A stretch of 31,750 bases of DNA from SKKY01 sp964622305 (GTDB lineage: Bacteria; Bacillota; Peptococcia; Peptococcales; SKKY01), in assembly GCA_964622305.1 (NCBI GenBank), contig CAZUPR010000013.1, positions 1 to 31,750 of the forward strand, in the 5' to 3' direction. This document shows positions 6,951 through 14,250 of this stretch, piece by piece (position 1 is the first letter of the stretch; the number at the start of each line of letters is the position of its first letter). The notes beneath the pieces were generated by a model, which saw only the letters and a list, made by a program, of their open reading frames with translations, was not told the origin of the DNA and did no database searches. The translations under genes were made by a program, and so were the position numbers.

Positions 6951-8438
6951 TTAAATTTCACTTAATTGAACGGAATCAAATTCATCTTGTATTTCTTTGC
7001 TTGGTTCCTTGTCCAAAAGAGATACGATAATTATTAAAATGGTAGCAACAAAAAAGCCTGGAACAATTTCATAAAGTTCAAAAATACCACCACTTAGTTT
7101 TTCCCAGATGATTACAGTTAAGCCACCACCAATCATTCCAGCCAAGGCACCATTCCTGGTCATTCTCTTCCAGAAAAGGGAGAAAAGAACAAGGGGGCCA
7201 AATGATGCTCCAAAACCTGCCCAGGCATAAGCTACTAAATCGAGAACGGAGCTCTCAGGATTTAAGGCAATAATATAGGCAGTGACAGCTATAAAGAGGA
7301 CAGAGAGACGAGTCACTCTAATTAATTCCTGATCACTGGCATTTTTATTAATCAGTGTACGATAAAAGTCTTCTGAAAGAGCTGATGCTGCTACCAGAAG
7401 CTGAGAATCTGCAGTACTCATAATTGCAGATAGAACCGCAGCAAGTAAGAAACCTGCAGCTAATGGGAAGAAGAGGTCATGTACTAAAACCATAAAGACA
7501 GTTTCATGAGAGCCATCCATAAGGATATCTCCCAAGTAAGCTCTGCCAGCCATACCAACTAAAAGAGCACCAGTTAAAGAAAGAAGGACCCAACCCATAG
7601 CAATTATACGGGCTTTTTTAATTTCCTCAGATGATTTTGTGGCCATAAATCTTACAAGAATATGAGGCTGTCCAAAATAGCCAAGCCCCCAGGCGACAAG
7701 TGAGATTAAAGCCATAGCTCCTAAAGGAAGTCCATTTATATCTGTAAAGAAATTTAAAAATTCTGGATTGATCTCTCTAAGAGAAGCAAAACCTTCACTT
7801 ATTCCACCTAATTTATTAAAGGCTACAAAAGGAACAATCAGAATAGTAAAGAACATGAGCATACCCTGAAAAACGTCAGTCCAGCAGACAGCCATAAAAC
7901 CACCTAAGAAGGTATAGCTGACTACAAAAAAAGCTCCAAGAGTCATTGCACTTAAATAAGAGATGCCAAAAATTGAATTAAATAGTTTTCCACCGGCAAC
8001 AAAGCCTGAAGAAGTGTAGAAGATAAAGAAAATCAAAATAAAAAGTGCGGATACGATTCTTAAAATTTTACTTTTGTCTCTGAAACGATTTTCAAAAAAA
8101 TCAGAAAGGGTTAGAGAGTCATTTGCAATTTGCGTATACTTTCTTAGTCTTTTTGCAACAAATTTCCAGTTAAGATAAGTTCCTGCGGCCAAACCAATGG
8201 CAATCCAGGATGCTTCGAAGCCAGCCAAATAGGCATAACCTGGTAATCCCAGTAAAAGCCAGCCACTCATATCAGACGCCTGAGCACTTAAAGAAGTAAC
8301 CCAGCCATTAAGCTGTCTTTCTCCCAGCATATATTCAGATATCGTTGTGGTCCTTTTATAAAAGAAAATACCAATAGCCATTAAACCACTTAAGTAAATG
8401 ACGAAGCTAATGATAACTTTTATAGAATATTCTGTCAT
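6951..8438 (-). CDS. putP: sodium/proline symporter (SSS family)
   Basis: This inner-membrane transporter imports proline with sodium. The 495-residue protein is hydrophobic along most of its length, with about 13 likely membrane helices as in the solute:sodium symporter family. The second helix has SAQASDMSGWLLLGLPG; D56 and S58 correspond to the sodium-binding D55 and S57 of E. coli PutP. Further hallmarks are GYFGQPHILVRFMA and STADSQLLVAASALSEDFYR. An AGGAGG site precedes ATG 8438. It is divergent from livJ and convergent with korC. The close PutP-like motifs favour proline, but related amino or carboxylic acids are possible. Confidence 0.92.
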   Translation of the reverse strand: MTEYSIKVIISFVIYLSGLMAIGIFFYKRTTTISEYMLGERQLNGWVTSLSAQASDMSGWLLLGLPGYAYLAGFEASWIAIGLAAGTYLNWKFVAKRLRKYTQIANDSLTLSDFFENRFRDKSKILRIVSALFILIFFIFYTSSGFVAGGKLFNSIFGISYLSAMTLGAFFVVSYTFLGGFMAVCWTDVFQGMLMFFTILIVPFVAFNKLGGISEGFASLREINPEFLNFFTDINGLPLGAMALISLVAWGLGYFGQPHILVRFMATKSSEEIKKARIIAMGWVLLSLTGALLVGMAGRAYLGDILMDGSHETVFMVLVHDLFFPLAAGFLLAAVLSAIMSTADSQLLVAASALSEDFYRTLINKNASDQELIRVTRLSVLFIAVTAYIIALNPESSVLDLVAYAWAGFGASFGPLVLFSLFWKRMTRNGALAGMIGGGLTVIIWEKLSGGIFELYEIVPGFFVATILIIIVSLLDKEPSKEIQDEFDSVQLSEI

Positions 8439-8557
8439 TTTTTATGTCCTCCTTAATATAATATAGCTGAATTTTTATGAACACTTGTTTACTTTACCAT
8501 AATTTTGCAGTTAAAAAAAGTTTAAAAAGAATTGATTTTTCCTTTAAAAAATGATAG

Positions 8558-8626
8558 TCTACCATATGTAGAACTTAGTGTTCTGCCAAAGGACATTTTC
8601 ATACATAAATACATTAATGTCCTTTG
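8558..8626 (+). promoter_or_regulatory. structured leader upstream of livJ
   Basis: Three short inverted repeats lie in a row: TCTAC/GTAGA (8558-8572), AGAAC/GTTCT (8570-8584) and a perfect 11-base pair CAAAGGACATT/AATGTCCTTTG (8587-8597 and 8616-8626, 18-base loop). The first two share bases and so exclude each other. The last ends 10 bases before the ribosome site AGGAGGG of livJ. No T run follows. A TTGATT at 8532-8537 with GATAGT at 8553-8558 is a poor promoter candidate, so the transcript start is uncertain. The rest of the 210-base putP-livJ gap is AT-rich with nothing else I can name. Confidence 0.5.
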
Positions 8627-8648
8627 AAAATAAACAGGAGGGAAGAAA

Positions 8649-9818
8649 ATGACAAAAAAATCAAAAATCTTTTCAATCCTTGCTATTACTTTAATCTTGG
8701 CATTAGTAGTAGCAGGTTGCGGAGGGCAAAAGAATGACCAGCAAGGTCAAAGCTCCTCTGACGATGTAATCAAAATTGGAGTTTACGAGCCACTAACTGG
8801 CGATAACGCTGCTGGTGGACAAATGACTTTGGAAGGTATGCAGCTTGCTAACAAGCTCTATCCAGAAGTTCTTGGCAAAAAAGTTGAATTGGTTGTTGTA
8901 GACAATAAATCAGAAAGACCAGAAGCAGCAAATGCTGTTTCCAGACTTATCGATAATGATAAGGTATCAGTTATTCTTGGCAGCTACAGTTCAGGACTAG
9001 CTATGGCTGGCGGACAAGTTGCCAAAGATAAAGGTGTTCCAGTAATTGGTTGTTCACCAACAAACCCACTAGTAACTTTAGATAACGATTATTATTTCAG
9101 AGTCTGCTTTATCGATCCTTTCCAAGGTGCAGTAATGGCTAACTATGCTATTAATGAACTTGGTGCTACAAAAGCAGCAATTATTAAAGAAAACGGTTCA
9201 GACTACTCAGTTGGTCTTGCAAGATTTTTCTACAATGCTTTCACTGAAGCAGGCGGAGAAATCCTTGCTGATATCGACTATCAAAAAGGCGACAACGATT
9301 TTACAGCACAACTAGGTTCCATTAACTCAGCTAAGCCAGAAGTTATCTTTGCACCTGGTGACTTTGGACCATCTGCACTTCTTATTAAGCAAGCCAGAGA
9401 AATGGGTATTGAAGTTCCATTCCTTGGTGGAGACACATGGGAAGTTGGCGAGTTCTTAGAGCTTGGCGGAGCTGAAGTAGAAGGAGCAACTTTCAGTTCT
9501 CACTTTACAGCTGATGCACCAGCAACAGAACTTACATCTATCTTCCTTGCTGAATTCAAAAAGGAATTTCCAAACAGAGAAGCTAACGCTTTTGCAGCTT
9601 TAGGTTTTGACACTTATATTCTTGCACTTGATGCAATGACAAGAGCCGAATCAGCTGAACCAAAAGCTATCAGAGATGCCATTGCTGGAACAACTGATTT
9701 TGTTGGAGCAACAGGAATGATTACTCTTGATGAAAATGGCGATGCTACTAAGAGTGCCGTTGTTAACAAAGTAGTAGATGGTGGATTTAAATTCAATATG
9801 ATTATTGAACCAAAATAA
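8649..9818 (+). CDS. livJ: branched-chain amino acid ABC transporter, substrate-binding lipoprotein
   Basis: This extracytoplasmic receptor delivers ligand to the LivHMGF importer. A lipoprotein signal peptide (KK-rich start, hydrophobic 8-21, lipobox VAGC with C24) shows it is anchored to the outer face of the membrane. The mature part is a two-lobed LivJ-type receptor (Peripla_BP_6), with IKIGVYEPLTG at the start and a D/N-rich stretch about 88-95. At 389 residues its length is standard. ATG 8649 follows AGGAGGG closely. Its own terminator separates it from livH, so it is probably made in excess of the membrane subunits. Ligand identity (Leu/Ile/Val or another amino acid or amide) cannot be read from the motif level. 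Confidence 0.9.
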   Translation: MTKKSKIFSILAITLILALVVAGCGGQKNDQQGQSSSDDVIKIGVYEPLTGDNAAGGQMTLEGMQLANKLYPEVLGKKVELVVVDNKSERPEAANAVSRLIDNDKVSVILGSYSSGLAMAGGQVAKDKGVPVIGCSPTNPLVTLDNDYYFRVCFIDPFQGAVMANYAINELGATKAAIIKENGSDYSVGLARFFYNAFTEAGGEILADIDYQKGDNDFTAQLGSINSAKPEVIFAPGDFGPSALLIKQAREMGIEVPFLGGDTWEVGEFLELGGAEVEGATFSSHFTADAPATELTSIFLAEFKKEFPNREANAFAALGFDTYILALDAMTRAESAEPKAIRDAIAGTTDFVGATGMITLDENGDATKSAVVNKVVDGGFKFNMIIEPK

Positions 9819-9850
9819 GAAATATAATTTTAAAGTTTAATTTCTGATAA

Positions 9851-9887
9851 AATATCTTCTCCCTGCTCAACAGGGAGAAGTATTTTT
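9851..9887 (+). terminator. intercistronic terminator between livJ and livH
   Basis: CTTCTCCCTG (9856-9865) pairs perfectly with CAGGGAGAAG (9871-9880) around a CTCAA loop. AATA/TATT extends the stem past one bulged T, and a T5 run follows at 9883-9887. Since livHMGF continue in the same direction with no clear new promoter, I read it as a partial terminator that sets the high receptor-to-permease ratio. Confidence 0.82.
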
Positions 9888-9915
9888 ATGTTATTTCTAC
9901 AGAAATTAAAGAGAT

Positions 9916-9922
9916 GGAGAGG
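9916..9922 (+). promoter_or_regulatory. livH: ribosome binding site deciding the livH start
   Basis: GGAGAGG lies six bases before TTG 9929. An in-frame ATG at 9914 overlaps this site and has no ribosome site of its own, so the TTG is the better start. Confidence 0.6.
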
Positions 9923-9928
9923 ATCGCT

Positions 9929-10822
9929 TTGACATTAACCGAATTTCTACAACATCTTGCAAACGGTATTTCTCTGGGAAGTTTATATGCCTTAATAGCC
10001 ATTGGTTATACCATGGTTTATGGGATTTTGAGACTAATAAACTTTGCTCACGGCGAAATTTTTATGATGAGTACCTATATTGCATTTTATGGTGTGGCCA
10101 TGTTTACTCTGCCCTGGCAGCTGGCTTTTATTTTGGCTATTGTCCTTACCGGGCTTATGGGAGTCGTAATTGAAAAGGCTGCTTACAGTCCTCTTAGAGA
10201 ATCACCTAAAATGTCTGTCTTAATATCTGCAATAGGGATTTCTTTTTTTCTGCAAAATTTAGGCTTGGTTATTTTTTCAGGAAGACCTAAAACCTTCCCA
10301 AGACCTGAGTTTTTTGGAAAAATGCATACAATAGGTGGGGTTAAAATTATGACCTTAACTTTTGTAATTCCAATAGTAGCTGCTTTTTTCCTGGCTATCT
10401 TAGTTTATCTGGTTAACAAAACAAAAATGGGAATGGCAATGAGATCAGTTTCAAAAGACTTTGAAACTTCCAGACTTATGGGTATTGATGTAGATAAAAT
10501 AATATCTTATACATTTTTTATAGGTTCCTGCCTGGCTGCGGTCGGAGGAATTATGTGGGGTATGAAATTCCCCAGAATTGATCCTTTACTGGGCCTTTTG
10601 CCCGGTCTAAAATGCTTTATTGCTGCTGTAGTTGGTGGAATAGGAAGTATTCCCGGGGCAGTAATAGGTGGCTTCTTCCTGGGTCTTGGCGAAATTATGA
10701 TTGTAGCATTCTTTCCTGAATTTTCAGGTTACAGAGATGCATTTGCCTTTATACTTTTAATCATAATCCTACTGGTAAGACCAACTGGAATTATTGGCGA
10801 GAAAATAACAGAGAAGGTGTAA
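9929..10822 (+). CDS. livH: branched-chain amino acid ABC transporter permease LivH
   Basis: One of two membrane subunits of the importer. The 297-residue protein is hydrophobic, with about eight likely membrane helices. It contains the LivH signatures GYTMVYGILRLINFAHGEI near the N-terminus and GGIGSIPGAVIGGF near the C-terminus; the region FETSRLMGIDVDKI is the cytoplasmic loop that docks on the ATPases. I start it at TTG 9929 on the strength of GGAGAGG at 9916-9922; ATG 9914 would add five residues. livM follows four bases after the stop. Confidence 0.9.
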   Translation: MTLTEFLQHLANGISLGSLYALIAIGYTMVYGILRLINFAHGEIFMMSTYIAFYGVAMFTLPWQLAFILAIVLTGLMGVVIEKAAYSPLRESPKMSVLISAIGISFFLQNLGLVIFSGRPKTFPRPEFFGKMHTIGGVKIMTLTFVIPIVAAFFLAILVYLVNKTKMGMAMRSVSKDFETSRLMGIDVDKIISYTFFIGSCLAAVGGIMWGMKFPRIDPLLGLLPGLKCFIAAVVGGIGSIPGAVIGGFFLGLGEIMIVAFFPEFSGYRDAFAFILLIIILLVRPTGIIGEKITEKV

Positions 10823-10826
10823 TCAT

Positions 10827-11888
10827 ATGGAATATAACAAGCTTAAAAAAATCTTTACAATAGCAGCTATTTTTATTCTGATTACTTTTCTATATCTTGC
10901 ACCAACTTTTTTCAACAGTTATATAATCAGAATTCTTAATCTGGCAGCAATTTATGTAATTCTTGCTCTAAGTTTAAACCTGACTAATGGTTTTACAGGT
11001 TTATTTTCTTTAGGGCATGCTGGTTTTATGAGCATTGGTGCTTATACAACAGCTCTCTTCTTAATGGATCCAAAGACAAAAAATATGAACTTTTATATGT
11101 ATGATTTATGGGAACCCCTGAGAGGGATTTCTTTGCACTTTATACCTTCACTTCTTATTGGAGGTTTTGTTGCTGCTTTTTTTGCACTTTTAATAGGTGC
11201 ACCCACTCTGAAACTAAGGGGAGATTATTTAGCAATAGCTACTCTGGGCTTTGGTGAAATTATCAGGGTTGTTTTTACAAACGCCCATTCTATAACCAAT
11301 GGAGCCTTAGGCTTAAAGGGTATCCCTAATGTTACTAACCTTTGGTGGAACTGGGGCATAGCTCTTGTAGTCATCTTTCTTATTAAAAATATTCTTGATT
11401 CAAGTTATGGATCAGCTTTTAAGGCTATAAGGGACGATGAAATAGCTGCTGAATCAATGGGTATTAATATCTTTAAGTATAAACTTTTATCTTTTTCAAT
11501 CAGTGCTTTTTTTGCCGGAATCGGCGGGGGCCTTCTTGCAATTCTTTTATCAACTATAGACCCACTTATGTTTAGATTTGTTTTTACATACCAACTTTTA
11601 ATGATAGTTGTAATTGGTGGCTTAGGATCTATAACGGGTTCTGTAATAAGCGGCGTTTTTATAACCGTCATGATGGAAGTTTTGCGTTTTGTAGAACAAC
11701 CCATGCACCTGGGATCTCTAACTATACCTGGAATCCCAGGAATGAGAATGGTTATCTATAGTTTAGTTCTCCTTATGGTTATACTCTTTTATCAACAGGG
11801 CATCATGGGTACCAAGGAATTTAGCTGGAAGTGGCTCTTAAGAAAATTAAAACTGGAAAAATTGATTAAAGAGGAGGCTGCTGAATAA
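10827..11888 (+). CDS. livM: branched-chain amino acid ABC transporter permease LivM
   Basis: Second membrane subunit, pairing with LivH. The 353 residues include about ten hydrophobic segments. LivM hallmarks are LSLNLTNGFTGLFSLGHAGF (about 48-67), LRGDYLAIATLGFGEI and the docking loop IRDDEIAAESMGIN, followed by GGLGSITGSV. The basic C-terminal tail (KWLLRKLKLEKLIKEE) is cytoplasmic. A GAAGGTG site precedes ATG 10827 and livG starts two bases after the stop, so the operon is tightly packed. Confidence 0.92.
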   Translation: MEYNKLKKIFTIAAIFILITFLYLAPTFFNSYIIRILNLAAIYVILALSLNLTNGFTGLFSLGHAGFMSIGAYTTALFLMDPKTKNMNFYMYDLWEPLRGISLHFIPSLLIGGFVAAFFALLIGAPTLKLRGDYLAIATLGFGEIIRVVFTNAHSITNGALGLKGIPNVTNLWWNWGIALVVIFLIKNILDSSYGSAFKAIRDDEIAAESMGINIFKYKLLSFSISAFFAGIGGGLLAILLSTIDPLMFRFVFTYQLLMIVVIGGLGSITGSVISGVFITVMMEVLRFVEQPMHLGSLTIPGIPGMRMVIYSLVLLMVILFYQQGIMGTKEFSWKWLLRKLKLEKLIKEEAAE

Positions 11889-11889
11889 G

Positions 11890-12657
11890 ATGACAAAAAA
11901 TATTTTGCAAACCCAGGACCTGACCATGGTCTTTGGTGGTTTGACAGCAGTTTCTAAATTAAATCTTGCAATAGAAGAAAAACAAATTTACGGCCTTATA
12001 GGACCAAACGGGGCAGGCAAAACCACGGCTTTTAATATGATTACAGGCGTATACATGCCTACTACAGGTGCTGTAATCTTTGACGATCAGGAAATATCTA
12101 AATTAAAGCCTAACAAAATTACATCCCTGGGTGTTGCAAGAACTTTTCAAAATATTAGACTCTTTCCAACAATGACAGTTTTAGAAAACGTTATGGTTGC
12201 ACAACACTTAAGAATGGGAGCTAACTTTCCAGAAGCAGTTTTTAAGCTGCCTGCTTATTCTAAAAAACATAAAGAAGCTCAGGAAAGCTCTATGGAATTA
12301 CTAAAAAAAGTTGACCTTGCTGATGAAGCTGACGAACTGGCAGTTTCTTTGCCTTATGGTAAACAAAGAAGGCTTGAGATAGCCAGAGCTCTTGCTACTT
12401 CCCCAAGATTACTGCTTTTAGATGAACCAGCAGCTGGTATGAACCCGCAGGAATCCATTGAATTAATGAATTTTATTGCCTTAATCAGAGATCAGTTTTC
12501 TCTTACTATTCTAATGATTGAACACCATATGCAGGTTGTTATGGGAATTTGTGAAAGAATAACAGTGCTTGATTATGGACAAACAATTGCAGTTGGCACT
12601 CCTGCAGAAATTCAAAATAACCAAAGAGTTATAGAAGCTTATCTGGGGGTAGATTAA
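11890..12657 (+). CDS. livG: branched-chain amino acid ABC transporter ATP-binding protein LivG
   Basis: Cytoplasmic ATPase subunit. Walker A is GPNGAGKT (38-45). The signature is the LivG-type variant LPYGKQRRLEIARAL in place of LSGGQ, Walker B is LLLLDEP with AAGMNP, and the switch His lies in MIEHHM. Length is 255 residues. The region LFPTMTVLENVMVAQH is typical of LivG. It ends exactly where livF begins (TAA followed directly by ATG), so the two ATPases are translated together. Confidence 0.94.
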   Translation: MTKNILQTQDLTMVFGGLTAVSKLNLAIEEKQIYGLIGPNGAGKTTAFNMITGVYMPTTGAVIFDDQEISKLKPNKITSLGVARTFQNIRLFPTMTVLENVMVAQHLRMGANFPEAVFKLPAYSKKHKEAQESSMELLKKVDLADEADELAVSLPYGKQRRLEIARALATSPRLLLLDEPAAGMNPQESIELMNFIALIRDQFSLTILMIEHHMQVVMGICERITVLDYGQTIAVGTPAEIQNNQRVIEAYLGVD

Positions 12658-13365
12658 ATGTTGCTTAAAATAGAAAATTTAAACGTCCATTATGGAGGCA
12701 TTCATGCCCTAAAGGGAATTAATCTGGAAGTTGAAGAAAATAAAATTATAACCCTTATTGGCGCTAATGGTGCTGGTAAAAGCTCCACCCTCAGAGCAAT
12801 ATCTGGCTTAATTAATTCCAGCAGCGGATCAATATTCTATAAGGGTGAAGATATTACTTCAATTAAAACAACAGAAAAAGTAAAAAGGGGAATCACTCTT
12901 GTTCCGGAAGGAAGAAGGGTTTTTGCCAACCTTACTGTCTATGAAAACTTGCAATTAGGGGCCTACCTAAGAAAAGACAAGGCAGAAATAGAAAAAGATG
13001 TCAAATATGTTTATTCTCTTTTCCCAAGGTTAGAAGAAAGAGTCTGGCAACATGCCGGTACCTTATCAGGAGGAGAACAACAAATGCTTGCTATTGGCCG
13101 GGCCCTGATGGCAAGACCACAACTGCTCATGATGGACGAACCGTCTCTAGGTTTAGCTCCTTTAGTTGTAAAAGATGTATTTAATATTATTCAGGAAATC
13201 CATAAAGAAGGCATGACCATTCTTCTTATAGAACAAAATGCTCACGCAGCTCTTAATATTGCCGATTACGGTTATGTTTTAGAAACAGGACAGATTGTAC
13301 TTGAAGGCAGAGGAGATGAACTTGCTGAAAATGACCAGGTTAAAAAGGCATACCTGGGAAGCTGA
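12658..13365 (+). CDS. livF: branched-chain amino acid ABC transporter ATP-binding protein LivF
   Basis: Second ATPase subunit, forming a heterodimer with LivG. Walker A is GANGAGKS (35-42), the signature LSGGEQQMLAIGRALM, Walker B LLMMDEPSLGLAP and the switch His region LLIEQNAH. VPEGRRVFANLTVYENL is characteristic of LivF. At 235 residues it is the usual compact size. It is last in livJHMGF. No terminator lies right after its stop; the first one is 154 bases further on, beyond a promoter-like element. Confidence 0.94.
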   Translation: MLLKIENLNVHYGGIHALKGINLEVEENKIITLIGANGAGKSSTLRAISGLINSSSGSIFYKGEDITSIKTTEKVKRGITLVPEGRRVFANLTVYENLQLGAYLRKDKAEIEKDVKYVYSLFPRLEERVWQHAGTLSGGEQQMLAIGRALMARPQLLMMDEPSLGLAPLVVKDVFNIIQEIHKEGMTILLIEQNAHAALNIADYGYVLETGQIVLEGRGDELAENDQVKKAYLGS

Positions 13366-13394
13366 CCCAATATTCAGAAAATTCTAAAAAGCTC

Positions 13395-13423
13395 TTGATT
13401 AATTACGGAGATTATCATAAAAT
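13395..13423 (+). promoter_or_regulatory. candidate promoter for the sdh leader
   Basis: TTGATT (13395-13400) is followed after exactly 17 bases by TAAAAT (13418-13423), a good sigma-A-type match. Transcription would start near 13430, 30 bases after livF ends, and enter a leader that holds a short ORF and a terminator before sdhC. Confidence 0.6.
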
Positions 13424-13456
13424 AATGGGCAACAAGATTTTTGGGGGTGAAGAAGA

Positions 13457-13528
13457 ATGAACCACACCAGGAAAATTGCAAGTGAATCTGTGAGGCTACA
13501 AATATATGAGGCTATCAGGCAACTCTAG
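13457..13528 (+). CDS. 23-residue leader peptide candidate upstream of sdhC
   Basis: A very strong ribosome site GGGGGTGA (13443-13450) is followed six bases later by ATG 13457 and 23 sense codons ending at TAG 13526-13528. The peptide starts MNHTRKIASE and ends EAIRQL; it is basic and could form an amphipathic helix. The stop codon falls inside a terminator hairpin whose left arm begins at 13519, so a ribosome finishing the ORF would cover that arm. This is the layout of a translation-controlled attenuator or of a small-protein gene with its own terminator. I see no run of one repeated codon. The direct repeat TGAGGCTA occurs twice (13491-13498, 13507-13514) within it. Coding status is inference. 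Confidence 0.45.
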   Translation: MNHTRKIASESVRLQIYEAIRQL

Positions 13529-13553
13529 ACATAAGTTTACGAGTTGCTTTTTT
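13519..13553 (+). terminator. terminator / possible attenuator before sdhC
   Basis: GCAACTC (13519-13525) pairs with GAGTTGC (13541-13547). Inside, TAGAC (13526-13530) pairs with GTTTA (13535-13539, one G-T) around ATAA. T6 follows at 13548-13553. It could end livJHMGF, but the promoter and short ORF just before it make a conditional terminator of the sdh leader equally likely. Confidence 0.82.
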
Positions 13554-13599
13554 AGTTTGAACTATTTTTAACAAAACAAAATTTGAGAGAGGTGTCGAA

Positions 13600-14226
13600 A
13601 TGGCAATAAGCAAAAAACAATTTGCTCTTAAAAAAATACATTCACTTTTAGGAGTAATACCCTTAGCAATCTTTTTATTGGAGCACTTTATTGTTAACGC
13701 CACGGTTCTATTTGGTGTCAAGACCTTTGAATCCATAGTTCATGTTCTTGAAACTACCCCTTTTATCTGGGTCCTTGAATGGGTGATTATCTTCATACCT
13801 CTGTTGGCTCACGGAATTTTAGGTGTTTATTTCGCCTTACAGGCAAAATTCAACTTCAAAAATTATTCTTATGCCAGTAACGTATTTTTTACGGTTCAAA
13901 GACTATCAGGGCTATATCTTTTCATATTCCTGATTTACCACGTTTACTCAGTTAAAATTCACAGCATGCTTACCGGAGAAACATTTGCCCATATTATTCA
14001 AACACAATTCTCCAACCCAATTCTCTTCTTCTTGTACTTTATTTTTGTAATTTCAGCTTCCTTCCACGTTTTGAATGGTCTCTATGGCTTCGCAATTAAC
14101 TGGGGACTGTCAAGAGGAGAACGTTTTCAAAAAGTACTGCAAGGCATCCTTTTCTTAGTTTTTGCAGCTTTTTCAGGCGCATGGCTTTTAGTAATGCTTG
14201 GATTTTTAGGACTAGTGCAATTTTAA
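13600..14226 (+). CDS. sdhC: succinate dehydrogenase/fumarate reductase cytochrome b subunit
   Basis: This membrane anchor binds heme b and passes electrons between the SdhAB head and menaquinone. The 208-residue protein has five hydrophobic segments, as in the Bacillus subtilis cytochrome b558 / Wolinella FrdC class. Candidate heme-ligand histidines within or beside the helices are H29, H71, H114 and H156, the number needed for two hemes; H14 is also conserved-looking (KKIHSLLGV). ATG 13600 follows GAGAGAGGTG. The gene order C-A-B is that of the B-type complex. Such enzymes may run as succinate dehydrogenase or fumarate reductase, and sequence alone does not decide. Confidence 0.9.
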   Translation: MAISKKQFALKKIHSLLGVIPLAIFLLEHFIVNATVLFGVKTFESIVHVLETTPFIWVLEWVIIFIPLLAHGILGVYFALQAKFNFKNYSYASNVFFTVQRLSGLYLFIFLIYHVYSVKIHSMLTGETFAHIIQTQFSNPILFFLYFIFVISASFHVLNGLYGFAINWGLSRGERFQKVLQGILFLVFAAFSGAWLLVMLGFLGLVQF

Positions 14227-14250
14227 AATATAAGACAGGAGGATTTATTT

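Noticed and set aside
13491..13514. TGAGGCTA repeated twice, as a possible CRISPR or attachment site.
   Set aside because: Eight bases and two copies are too little; no spacer pattern, cas gene or integrase is present.
13430..13560. Known riboswitch or T-box in the sdh leader.
   Set aside because: I looked for the T-box TGGNACC motif and the conserved cores of c-di-GMP, cobalamin, SAM, THF, fluoride, ZTP and guanidine riboswitches and saw none.
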